Origin: Caballeronia cordobensis
Lineage (GTDB): Bacteria > Pseudomonadota > Gammaproteobacteria > Burkholderiales > Burkholderiaceae
Length of the DNA: 64,000 nt
Direction: 5' to 3'
NCBI RefSeq assembly: GCF_001544575.2
Contig: NZ_FCNY02000021.1
Coordinates: 1 to 64,000 of the forward strand
Part shown: one piece after another, positions 16,688-24,811 of the stretch
How the letters are laid out: every line of letters begins with the position of its first letter
Position numbering within the stretch: position 1 is the first letter of the stretch
The notes under the pieces: generated by a model
What the model saw: the letters and a program-made list of their open reading frames with translations, nothing else
The model's database searches: none
What the model was told of the DNA's origin: nothing
Program-made: the position numbers and the translations under genes

Positions 16688-17533
16688 TTACGACAACGCG
16701 AGGAAACGCTTTGGGATCGAGCTCCTGAATACACGATCCAGCACGAGAGCCAGAATCACGATAGCGAGGCTCGCCCGCATTCCCAGACCGAACTCCATCC
16801 GTGAAAGGCCGCGCGTGACTTCCGCACCAAGTCCACCGGCCCCAACCAACCCTGCGAGCACAACCATTGCAAGAGAGAAGAGAACGCATTGGTTGATGCC
16901 GACCAGCAAAGTGGGCATTGCCGAGGGCAATTGAATCTTCCAAAAGATGGTCTTCTTCGTCGCGCCTATCGACGTACCGAGCTCAATCCGATTCTCCGGG
17001 ATCTGACTCATCGCCAGAATCGTCAATCGGATCATTGGCGGAATCCCATATACGATTGTCGAAAGCAATGCAGGCACGACACCTAACCCGAACAAGATGA
17101 CGGCCGGAACCAAATACACCCAGGGCGGCATCGTTTGCATCATGTCCAGAATCGGACGGGCGATGATTTTGAGTCGCTCGCTTCTGGACATGAGAACGCC
17201 TAGCGGCACGCCTACCAGAACCGAGAAAATCACCGACAGGAGAATCACGACAATCGTCTGCAGCGTGGCGGCCCACATGCCGATTAGCAAACACAAAGCC
17301 AATCCACCGGCGCACAGCAGTGCTCCCCGCCATCCGGCGATACACAGAACGAGTACGGACAATGCGCCGATCGTGACCAACGGCGGTGCGAACGACAGCA
17401 CATATACGACCGCTGAGATCAGCGTGCCAAAGACATCGGAAACTGAAGCGAAGAAGCTGTGATGGTTCATGTTGAGCCAGGACACGACTGGCGCGACGGC
17501 CGCGCCCGGAGACACATGTATCAAGTCAATCAC
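16688..17533 (-). CDS. Glycine betaine/proline-type ABC transporter permease (ProW-like) 1
   Basis: 281 residues with about six membrane helices and the BPD_transp_1 domain. The cytoplasmic coupling loop reads AMSQIPENRIELGTSIGAT. Its start overlaps the stop of the second permease by 4 bases, indicating translational coupling. With the second permease, the ATPase and the OpuAC-type binding protein it completes a ProU/OpuA transporter. Two different permeases suggest a heterodimeric channel. Confidence 0.92.
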   Translation of the reverse strand: MIDLIHVSPGAAVAPVVSWLNMNHHSFFASVSDVFGTLISAVVYVLSFAPPLVTIGALSVLVLCIAGWRGALLCAGGLALCLLIGMWAATLQTIVVILLSVIFSVLVGVPLGVLMSRSERLKIIARPILDMMQTMPPWVYLVPAVILFGLGVVPALLSTIVYGIPPMIRLTILAMSQIPENRIELGTSIGATKKTIFWKIQLPSAMPTLLVGINQCVLFSLAMVVLAGLVGAGGLGAEVTRGLSRMEFGLGMRASLAIVILALVLDRVFRSSIPKRFLALS

Positions 17534-18372
17534 CGCACACCTCCTTGTCGCCGCTGCCCCATCCGTTGCGTCAATCGGTCTAGTACGATCGTGACAACCA
17601 CGATCGCGATGCCGGCATTGACGGCCTTATCCATCTTCAACAATCTGACCGCGTCATAGATTGCCTGTCCTAACCCACCCGAGCCGGCAATGCCCGCGAT
17701 GACAACCATTCCGAAACTCAACATGAGGCTTTGGTTCACACCCGTAAGAATCGACGAAAGCGCGAATGGAAGACGAATCTTGAACAACAGTTGGGTCGAT
17801 GTCATGCCGACAGCGAGCCCCAACTCGTTGAACTGGGGCGGCGTCATTCGCACACCATGAGCAGTCAGACGCAAAGCAGGCGGAATAGCGACGATCCATG
17901 TCGCCCACATTGCAGTCGGCGGTCCGTATCCAAGCAGAGCGATGCCGGGTAGCAGATAAATATAAGGTGGCATGGTCTGTATGAAGTCGAGCACGACGTC
18001 GAAGCTTCGCACAAAGCGGGTCGTCAATCCGAGCGCAACACCCAGCGGAATTGCCACGATTAACGCCAGAAACGTAGAGCTGAAGACCAATGTCAACGTG
18101 CTGATCGTCTCGGGCCAGAGCCACATCGCTTCACAAAGCCAAAGCCCAAAGAGCGCGGCCAGAGCGAAGACGCGACCGATGAACAGCCACCCCGTCACTG
18201 CCACAACGAGGACCAGAACCCACCATGGGACGGCGATCAATAGTGCATTGAGACCTTTGAAGGTTCCGTTAAGCACGAAACTGAGGCTGTTGAACGCCGT
18301 GGTCGCGTGGTCCGTTAGCCATCCCAGACTATTGTCGACAACACTGTCGAAGCCTTCGGTAAAGTCAATCAT
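17530..18372 (-). CDS. Glycine betaine/proline-type ABC transporter permease (ProW-like) 2
   Basis: 280 residues, BPD_transp_1 domain, related to the neighbouring permease but distinct. The coupling loop is GVRMTPPQFNELGLAVGMT and the helix LTLVFSSTFLALIVAIPLGVA is typical of ProW. It overlaps the next permease by 4 bases and follows the ATPase gene by 42 bases. Confidence 0.92.
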   Translation of the reverse strand: MIDFTEGFDSVVDNSLGWLTDHATTAFNSLSFVLNGTFKGLNALLIAVPWWVLVLVVAVTGWLFIGRVFALAALFGLWLCEAMWLWPETISTLTLVFSSTFLALIVAIPLGVALGLTTRFVRSFDVVLDFIQTMPPYIYLLPGIALLGYGPPTAMWATWIVAIPPALRLTAHGVRMTPPQFNELGLAVGMTSTQLLFKIRLPFALSSILTGVNQSLMLSFGMVVIAGIAGSGGLGQAIYDAVRLLKMDKAVNAGIAIVVVTIVLDRLTQRMGQRRQGGVR

Positions 18373-18414
18373 TGCGTGGACCTCTCAGTCGCTGTTTGGA
18401 CGCCCGTCACTGGC

Positions 18415-19497
18415 TTACTCCGCAGCGCGCGTGGCGCACAACAGGTTCTCACGGCTTACCATTCCGACGATCTGGCCGTTTCGTTCGACCGCCAACCTTT
18501 CCGCACACTTGGCGATCGACAAATCAATCATTTCCTCGAGATTTGCGTTGATGTTCACCGTGGGGTATTCCGTGACGGTCACGCTGGATCCGCCGTGCGA
18601 CACCTCGGCCAACACAGGCTGCATGACGGAATGAGCCTTGACGAGTTTGAGACGCGAGACGCCTTCCATGAAATCTGCGACGTAAGAGTCGACAGGGTGC
18701 AGTGCGATTTCTTCCGGCGTGCCGATCTGAATAATCCGCCCCTCGCGCATGATCGCGATGCGGTCCCCGATGCGAATCGCTTCCTCGATATCGTGCGTGA
18801 TGAAGATGGTTGTTTTTCTAAGCTTCGTGGACAGTTGCTTGAATTCGATCTGCAACTGCTTGCGAATCAGCGGGTCAAGCGCGCTGAACGGCTCATCCAT
18901 GAGGAGCACGTCAGGCTCAGCGGCAAGCGCCCCTGCAATACCGACACGTTGCTGCATCCCGCCGGACAGCTCACGTGGGAAGCGATTCGCCCAATTTCCG
19001 AGACCGACGGTGTCCAGCGCAGCCTGACTGCGACTTCGCGCATTCGCGGAGGATTCGCCCTGGACCTCTAGCGGCAGCATGACGTTTTGCAAGACAGTGC
19101 GATAGGGAAGCAATGCGACCTGCTGAAATACCATGCCGATGCATCGGGAGCGAAGCGCGCGAAGCTCCGTGTTCTTCAGCTTGCAGATATCCTTACCACG
19201 GACAACGACCTCGCCGCTCGTCGGTTCGATCAAGCGGTTGAAGTGCCGAATCAGCGTGGATTTTCCGCTTCCTGACAAACCAATAATGCAGAAAGTTTCG
19301 CCTTCGCCGACCGAGAACGAAGCATTGGCCACGGCCGCCACGCAGCCGAATTTCGCCAGGAGCTCGTCCTTGTTATAACGGCCGCTCTTGGCCGCTTCGA
19401 GGGCAGCTGAAGTCTGGCTACCGAAGATCTTCCATACTCCGCGGCATTCCACGGCGGTTGCCTGCTTCACGTGGGGAAGTTCGTTCATCATGTTCAT
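18415..19497 (-). CDS. Glycine betaine/proline-type ABC transporter ATPase (ProV-like)
   Basis: 360 residues. Walker A is GLSGSGKST, the signature LSGGMQQRVGIAGAL and Walker B VLLMDEPFSALDPL, with the switch His in FITHD. The N-terminal 45 residues before the Walker A (SQTSAALEAAKSGRYNKDE) match the ProV extension. A single CBS-like region follows residue 280, shorter than the tandem CBS of E. coli ProV. CBS domains in this family gate transport by ionic strength; the short form may be catabolic rather than osmotic in use. Confidence 0.93.
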   Translation of the reverse strand: MNMMNELPHVKQATAVECRGVWKIFGSQTSAALEAAKSGRYNKDELLAKFGCVAAVANASFSVGEGETFCIIGLSGSGKSTLIRHFNRLIEPTSGEVVVRGKDICKLKNTELRALRSRCIGMVFQQVALLPYRTVLQNVMLPLEVQGESSANARSRSQAALDTVGLGNWANRFPRELSGGMQQRVGIAGALAAEPDVLLMDEPFSALDPLIRKQLQIEFKQLSTKLRKTTIFITHDIEEAIRIGDRIAIMREGRIIQIGTPEEIALHPVDSYVADFMEGVSRLKLVKAHSVMQPVLAEVSHGGSSVTVTEYPTVNINANLEEMIDLSIAKCAERLAVERNGQIVGMVSRENLLCATRAAE

Positions 19498-19577
19498 ACG
19501 TCCATCCGAAGTCGGAGAAAACTCGTCGGAATGACCGCCGGCGATGACGCCATGCCGGCGTCATCGCGGCCCGCGCA

Positions 19578-20429
19578 TTAGTTGTTCGACAGCACCGACC
19601 ACCTGTTGATGAGGTCAGTGTGGTCCTTCCACCATCCATCGATAGCCTGATCCATAGTCTTGCCTTCATTCACCGCGGTATTCATACGGGTGATGTCGTC
19701 AATCGGCACGAACATGCTTGCCATCGCTTCGCGCGCGCGAGGATTCGCCGCAGACCAACCTTTCTTGGCAATCCAATAGTAGGTCTGCGGAGGCGGATAA
19801 ACATGCTTCGGGTCTTCGAGGTATTTGACCTTGAACTTCTGGTCCATCCACGACGGCTGCCACAGCATGGTCACGATGGGTTGTTTTCGCTCCATCGCCG
19901 ACTGGAGTTGAGCAATCATCGCTGCCGTACTCCCTTCCACGAGTTGATACTGCAGGCCGTACTGTTTCACGGCGTCCGCCGTTTCTTGCATCACCCCTGT
20001 CCCGGCTTCGATCCCGATGATTTTCCCGCCAACCTGATCCTTGATCGAATTCAACTGTTCGATCGAGTTAATCGACATGTAAGCAGGCACAACAAGACCT
20101 TGCCGAAGACCGTGGGACGCAGTGGAAACCTTTTCCATCCGGTCCTTGTTTCGCTTCCAGTAGTCCGCGGTGACATAGTTGATATGTGAAACCATGAGAT
20201 CAACATCACCGCGTGACAACGCGCTGAAGGCGATGCCCCAATCCGCGAATGTCGTGACCTGCACCGTAAAGCCCTGCTTTTCCAAGAACCGCTTGGCGAT
20301 GCCTGTCAGCGGTACGGTGTCCTCCCACGGTAGCGTGCCAATCTTGACGACTTTATTGTCGGCCGCACTGACGTTAAGAGCGAAGCTCAACATAAGCGCG
20401 CCTGCGAGCATCTTCCAAAACTTACGCAT
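19578..20429 (-). CDS. Glycine betaine/quaternary amine ABC substrate-binding protein (OpuAC family)
   Basis: 283 residues with a signal peptide ending VSA before ADNKVVKIGTLPWEDTVPLT. The ProX/OpuAC fold is recognisable from the repeated Trp/Tyr positions (FADWGIAFSAL, VTADYWKRN, MLWQPSWMD, TYYWIAKKGW) that form the aromatic cage for trimethylammonium groups in this family. It is located upstream of the ATPase and permeases. The ligand is probably a betaine; which one cannot be read from the sequence. Confidence 0.9.
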   Translation of the reverse strand: MRKFWKMLAGALMLSFALNVSAADNKVVKIGTLPWEDTVPLTGIAKRFLEKQGFTVQVTTFADWGIAFSALSRGDVDLMVSHINYVTADYWKRNKDRMEKVSTASHGLRQGLVVPAYMSINSIEQLNSIKDQVGGKIIGIEAGTGVMQETADAVKQYGLQYQLVEGSTAAMIAQLQSAMERKQPIVTMLWQPSWMDQKFKVKYLEDPKHVYPPPQTYYWIAKKGWSAANPRAREAMASMFVPIDDITRMNTAVNEGKTMDQAIDGWWKDHTDLINRWSVLSNN

Positions 20430-20491
20430 GACGGTTGTCCTTCCGGGAAGCGGGTGAGTAGTCTAGTTAATCCGGAGCCACGACCGCGCGG

Positions 20492-21370
20492 TCACTTGAT
20501 CAACGGGGCAATCGCCTTCTGGATAGCCGCGTCTTGCTCGGCCGAGATACCTCGGAGGGGCTTGCGCACGTTTCCGGTGCCGAAGCCGCGAAGCTGAGCC
20601 GCGCGCAGAACCGATTGGACATAGTAGCCTTGCCAGAAAAGCAGGATAGAAGGCAGCATGCGTTGCCACAGTGAGAGCGCTTCCGAAAACTTCTTTTCCT
20701 GAATGAGGTTGTACAGTTCTACTGCTTCGTAAGGCATGTAGTTCGCGGTTCCCTGAATCGCACCGACTGCGCCCGCCATGAACGCATAAGCGGCAATGGT
20801 GTCCGCACCGTTCAGGACGTTGACCGATGTCTGAAGATATTCCTGATGAATTGCGAAGTCGCCGCCGCTATCTTTGATGTATGCAAAATGCGGGAGTTCG
20901 GCAAGTCGCTTGAGTAATGCGGTCGAAACGGAGATACCCGTGGATTGCGGAATGTTGTAGCCGACGATATCGACCTTCACTGCAGCATCCACATCTTCAT
21001 AAAACGAAAAGAGGCTGTCTTCGTCGGACGGTCCTTCAAAGTACGGCGGCAGAACCATGATTGCATCGGCGCCGATCGACTCGGCATGGCGCGAACGTCG
21101 GATCACTTCGTCGACGTTCAGCGCAGAGGTCTGGCAGATTACGTTACAACGCCCCGCCACACGCTTAACACCGAGTTCGTATAGGTTGTTGCACTCCGCT
21201 TCCGTCAGGTACGGATGCTGTCCCGTACCCGCACCGAGCACAAGGCCATGAACGCCGGCGTCGATATACTTGTCGATCAGCGCCTCGTACACCTTGAGAT
21301 TGATCGACCCGTCCTCATTAAACGGGGTTTGCATTGCGAGGTTGATACCAGCCAGTTTTGCCTTTTCCAT
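20492..21370 (-). CDS. Dihydrodipicolinate synthase family lyase/deaminase
   Basis: 292 residues from the ATG at 21370, which has a GGAGAGG site 5 bases away; an upstream ATG lies in the preceding gene's tail. It is a DapA-fold TIM barrel with Schiff-base Lys in YIKDSGGD and Tyr in VGYNIPQ. The usual GTTGE is replaced by GTGQHPYLT, so it is not DapA. Catabolic members include pyrroline-hydroxycarboxylate deaminase, N-acetylneuraminate lyase and keto-deoxy sugar dehydratases. With an FAD amine oxidoreductase and an aldehyde dehydrogenase nearby, the hydroxyproline-type deaminase role is a reasonable guess. Confidence 0.85.
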   Translation of the reverse strand: MEKAKLAGINLAMQTPFNEDGSINLKVYEALIDKYIDAGVHGLVLGAGTGQHPYLTEAECNNLYELGVKRVAGRCNVICQTSALNVDEVIRRSRHAESIGADAIMVLPPYFEGPSDEDSLFSFYEDVDAAVKVDIVGYNIPQSTGISVSTALLKRLAELPHFAYIKDSGGDFAIHQEYLQTSVNVLNGADTIAAYAFMAGAVGAIQGTANYMPYEAVELYNLIQEKKFSEALSLWQRMLPSILLFWQGYYVQSVLRAAQLRGFGTGNVRKPLRGISAEQDAAIQKAIAPLIK

Positions 21371-21393
21371 TTGTTCCTCTCCAAAGAAAAAAT

Positions 21394-22743
21394 TCAAACT
21401 TCAACGCCTGCCTTTTTGAACCGGCTGCCCGTGACGAACTTGACCCCAAGCGAAGTAATCAGAGTCGGGTAAGCTCGGCTGGGCGGCGTCTTCGTCTTCA
21501 AGATGTCGATCGACCGCGAACGCATGCCGGCGGCCAGCTCAGCGACGGCCTTACCGAACGCGGTGCCGCGAGCAATGCCTGTCCCATTGCAGAACGCTGC
21601 GCCGTATACATTCGGTGCGAGCTCGCCCCACGCCATGCCACCGTTTTGCGACAGGGTCAGCAATCCGCCCCAACTCGCTTCAAAACCCATTTTGGAGAGT
21701 TCAGGCCACCGGCGATCGAAAGACACCTGTTGATGTTTTCTCGCACTCATCACATCGTCGATGGTCGTCTTGAAGTGCGTGGCATACGAGTACACGTTGC
21801 GCAGATACAGCCGGTTGTCGAATGTCCGTCGCACGGTTGTGCCGAAACTGTTCGCAGGAATCAGCCCGTAAGTCTGGTGGCTCCCCACCGACGCAAGCTC
21901 CTTTTCAGTCAACGGACGCGTCATGCTCGCGAACGTATAGACCGGAATCGCGGAGTTCGGGAAGAAGCCAAAGTTCTGCAGATAGCCTGCTGTGCAGATA
22001 ATCACTTTGTTGGCTTTGATGGTCCCGGCAGCGGTCTCGAACAGATGATGCGAATTGCCGAACAACGCAGACCGCACCGCAGTGTTTTCGTAGATCGTCA
22101 CGTTCGAGGGCAGCTTGCGCGCGGCATTCTTCAAATACTTGGCGGGTTGAATCAATACCGTACCCGGGTGATGCAATGCCTTGATGTAATGCTTGCTGCC
22201 CGTGATATCCTGCATTTCCTCACGCTCGACCCAACTGTATTTCTGCCCTAGACGATCAAGCGCTTTTGAGAATTCCACCAGGTCTTGGACGCCGGACGAA
22301 GAAGCTGCGCTGTGATACTTTCCTTGCGGATCCCAGTCGCAGTCGACGCCCAACTCGTCGACTGCGCTCTTGATATAGGCAATGCCTTCGGTATTCACAT
22401 GCAGTTCGTCGCGATTCCCCTGGTCATCTTCGACAAAGTCGCGCTTGCGGGGGTTGTGAGCCAGGTCAATCGCAAATCCCATGCACCGGCCGGACGCGTT
22501 GTTGCCGATGCGACCGGCATCCACGAGAATCACTTTCGCCTGCGGGCGGAGCTCCGCATATCGGCGTGCCGCGTGCAGTCCCATCCAACCGGCACCAATG
22601 ACCAGACACTCGCACGACACGTCGCCTTCCTGAGCCTTCAACGGTAAAGCGGGACCGGATGTTAGATACCATCCCGAATCCGTCGGCTCAGTCCGCGGCG
22701 GTTCCACCGTGATGCGTTTATGCAAATTAGGTACTGCAGCCAA
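21394..22743 (-). CDS. FAD-dependent amine/amino acid oxidoreductase (DAO family)
   Basis: 449 residues if translation starts at the TTG at 22743, which has GAGGAG 7 bases upstream; an in-frame ATG at 22785 has no such site. FAD site CLVIGAGWMGLHAARR, then VDAGRIGNNASGRCMGF, the DAO family signature. It probably dehydrogenates a secondary amine or imino acid formed after demethylation. It is first in a long minus-strand series (lyase, binding protein, ATPase, two permeases, aldehyde dehydrogenase, oxygenase) and has operator copy A upstream. Confidence 0.88.
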   Translation of the reverse strand: MAAVPNLHKRITVEPPRTEPTDSGWYLTSGPALPLKAQEGDVSCECLVIGAGWMGLHAARRYAELRPQAKVILVDAGRIGNNASGRCMGFAIDLAHNPRKRDFVEDDQGNRDELHVNTEGIAYIKSAVDELGVDCDWDPQGKYHSAASSSGVQDLVEFSKALDRLGQKYSWVEREEMQDITGSKHYIKALHHPGTVLIQPAKYLKNAARKLPSNVTIYENTAVRSALFGNSHHLFETAAGTIKANKVIICTAGYLQNFGFFPNSAIPVYTFASMTRPLTEKELASVGSHQTYGLIPANSFGTTVRRTFDNRLYLRNVYSYATHFKTTIDDVMSARKHQQVSFDRRWPELSKMGFEASWGGLLTLSQNGGMAWGELAPNVYGAAFCNGTGIARGTAFGKAVAELAAGMRSRSIDILKTKTPPSRAYPTLITSLGVKFVTGSRFKKAGVEV

Positions 22744-22970
22744 GATAGATCTCCTCGAAACAAAAGCGCGTCGAAGTACGTACAACTAAGTTGTTTAAAT
22801 TCAATACGATCGCCGATCCAAGATCGCTAATTCACTCGCTCAGCAGCAACGGACGAGTTTCGTCGTGCTTATTCCAACCCCTGCTTGTGTGGTTGTGTAC
22901 TGCCGCCAATCGGTTGGCTAGCAGAGTCCCCGTTGCATCCGTCGTTTTGTTGATTTGAAGATTAGGCTCG

Positions 22971-23009
22971 TTGTACATCTTTGTCAATCGTACAAACACT
23001 AGTGTACAC
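22971..23009. promoter_or_regulatory. TetR-type operator-like motif, copy A
   Basis: This follows the pattern TGTAC-N6-GTCAA-N16-GTAC, about 230 bases upstream of the FAD oxidoreductase. It contains TTGTAC...GTACAA and an ACACTAGTGT palindrome. The same pattern with exactly the same spacing recurs at 23954 and 26908, each between a TetR gene and its divergent neighbour. The rest of the 22744-23294 gap holds no convincing gene. Confidence 0.7.
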
Positions 23010-23248
23010 ACGACAGACGGTCTCTTTTTTTGACTGCTCGACGCAGCGGTTTTGATAAGGTATTTGAGCGGGATGCAGAGTGCGCTATGTCTACAGCGGC
23101 TTCTTAAAACGACATGGGGCACGACGCTTGCGTTTCATGCCGGAATGAGACGAAACGCGTTAGCGCCATGTTCATCAAGGTCCGCGGGGAAGTGAGGAAT
23201 CGCTGCGGGTTGAAGACGAGGGAAGCAAGGAGGCTTGCTAGATATTCG

Positions 23249-23273
23249 CTGGCCCCATATCCGCGGGGGCCAG
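23249..23273. terminator. Hairpin after the SDR gene
   Basis: Perfect 8-bp stem CTGGCCCC / GGGGCCAG around a 9-base loop, about 20 bases past the SDR stop on the minus strand. There is no T tract; probably a weak or factor-assisted terminator that insulates the next operon. Confidence 0.5.
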
Positions 23274-23294
23274 CCTTACTCACGATTCGTAGGA

Positions 23295-23900
23295 TTAATA
23301 GCCCACTCGATAGACCTGTCCGGTATCGCCGCCCTCGATGCTTCTGACGTAAGCGAGGCCGACTCGCGAGGAGCTGACCGGGTCGAAACCAGGAAAGTAT
23401 GGTCCGAAGGACGGTACCGATTCTTCGAGCATGGTTGGACTCACAACGTTAATGCGAAGACCGCGTTTCAGATCGATCGAAGCGCCGAGCGCAAAGCCTT
23501 CTAACGCTTTATTCACTGTCGCCGCGTTGGTCCCGTCGCGAACGGGTTGATCAGCCGTTATGCCGCTTGTCAGGGTAAAAGAGCCTCCGTCATTCACCCA
23601 CGCCTGACCGATGAGCACCACGTTGACCTGTCCCATCAGTTTGTCGGTCAACCCGGTCCAAAACTGCGCCACGGTGGTCTCCGCGAGTGATCCAAAGTGC
23701 ACGTTACCCGCCGCGGTCACGACGTGGCCCACTCTTCCAATCGATTCGAAGAGGCGTGTCACGTCGGAAGGATCTTTGAAGTTCACCCGATGCGAGCCTC
23801 TAGTCGCGCCAACCTCGACGACATCATGACGCCCGGCCAACGCGCCCACAACGGCCCTCCCGATCGTGCCGGTAGCGCCAATAATCAAAACTTTGCTCAT
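23295..23900 (-). CDS. Short-chain dehydrogenase (short SDR) with altered active site
   Basis: 201 residues, a short SDR class. The NAD(P) site is VLIIGATGTIGRAVV and the NAG-like motif is TAAGNVHFG. The catalytic Ser is in SGITADQ, but the usual YxxxK is not present: the corresponding stretch is NAATVNKALEGF, with a lysine but no tyrosine. RINVVSPTML is typical of this subgroup. It may be a binding protein or use another base. It is divergent from the first TetR gene with operator copy B between them. Confidence 0.85.
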   Translation of the reverse strand: MSKVLIIGATGTIGRAVVGALAGRHDVVEVGATRGSHRVNFKDPSDVTRLFESIGRVGHVVTAAGNVHFGSLAETTVAQFWTGLTDKLMGQVNVVLIGQAWVNDGGSFTLTSGITADQPVRDGTNAATVNKALEGFALGASIDLKRGLRINVVSPTMLEESVPSFGPYFPGFDPVSSSRVGLAYVRSIEGGDTGQVYRVGY

Positions 23901-23953
23901 TACGTCTCTCCGTGACCATAGTGGCGTGACTGTCTCGTTGATTAGTGCACGTC

Positions 23954-23990
23954 CTGTACAGCATTGTCAACCGTAGAAACACTCGTGTAT
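23954..23990. promoter_or_regulatory. TetR-type operator-like motif, copy B
   Basis: TGTAC-N6-GTCAA-N16-GTAT in the 182-bp divergent region between the SDR and first TetR genes. It is very like copy A (shared AAACACT-x-GTGTA). The right half is degenerate (GTAT rather than GTAC). Confidence 0.7.
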
Positions 23991-24082
23991 GCGTTCTGTG
24001 CAATCGGCCGATTTCCGGTTACTCTTCGAATGTGTGATGCGCTCAAAAATCGAGCGCTCTCGATTCGTATAAGGATTTCCAG

Positions 24083-24733
24083 ATGGACCAGATTGTGGAC
24101 ACAAACCGCAGCTCTCCCGAAACTTGGCTCGACGCTGCTTACGATAACCTCCTCGAGGGAGGCATCGATTCGGTTCGCATTCTCCCGCTCGCTAAGAAAC
24201 TGAATCTGTCGCGCACGAGCTTCTACTGGTTTTTCAAAGATCGCGAAGAACTCTTGGCGGCGCTACTCAATCGGTGGAAGGCGAAAAACACAGGGAACTG
24301 GATCGAGAGAACCCAGGCATACGCCGAGACGATCAATGAGGCGGTCCTGAACGTAACTGACTGCTGGTTTGACGACTCAATCTTCGATTCTCGCTACGAA
24401 GCCGCCATGCGCAGTTGGGCTCAGCAATCTCCGGAGGTGGCTCGAGAAACCGCGGACGATGACGAAAGACGAATCGCGGCGCTTGTCGCCATGTTCGAGC
24501 GGTTCGAGTACGAGCATGCCGATGCGGATGTGCGAGCTCGCGCGATGTATTACACGCAATTAGGGTATCTCGCATCACAACCGAATGATCCGATGTCGCT
24601 GCGCATGTCCAGGATTTCCGCATACGCTCAACTATTCACGTCCGTAAAGCCGACAGAACGCGAACTCGAACGATTCTTTGCACGCCGAAAGATGTGGCCG
24701 GATAAGCCGGAAGCATCAAAGAAGAAGGCATAA
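24083..24733 (+). CDS. TetR family transcriptional regulator 1
   Basis: 216 residues. The N-terminal helix-turn-helix is ILPLAKKLNLSRTSFYWFFKDREE; the C-terminal ligand domain contains CWFDDSIFDSRYEAAMRSW and ends in a basic tail. It is clearly a paralogue of the TetR gene at 27021 over the whole length (SRTSFYWFFKD, SWAQQSPE and CWFDD are shared). It is divergent from the SDR, with operator copy B between. It probably represses this locus until the betaine or a breakdown product binds. Confidence 0.93.
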   Translation: MDQIVDTNRSSPETWLDAAYDNLLEGGIDSVRILPLAKKLNLSRTSFYWFFKDREELLAALLNRWKAKNTGNWIERTQAYAETINEAVLNVTDCWFDDSIFDSRYEAAMRSWAQQSPEVARETADDDERRIAALVAMFERFEYEHADADVRARAMYYTQLGYLASQPNDPMSLRMSRISAYAQLFTSVKPTERELERFFARRKMWPDKPEASKKKA

Positions 24734-24744
24734 GTTCGCAAAGG

Positions 24745-24773
24745 GGACGACCCGCGAAGCGACGGGCTCGTCC
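24745..24773. terminator. Hairpin between convergent tetR1 and flavin demethylase genes
   Basis: GGACGA-CCCG pairs with CGGG-C-TCGTCC around an 8-base loop, with one bulged C. It lies between two convergent genes and could end both transcripts. No strong T tract. Confidence 0.5.
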
Positions 24774-24811
24774 ATGAAGTCACCTGTCGCCTCGCATCTC
24801 GGCCCGATGCG

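Noticed and set aside
22832-23122. 96-codon frame on the minus strand upstream of the FAD oxidoreductase
   Set aside because: It covers operator copy A, has no ribosome site and resembles nothing.
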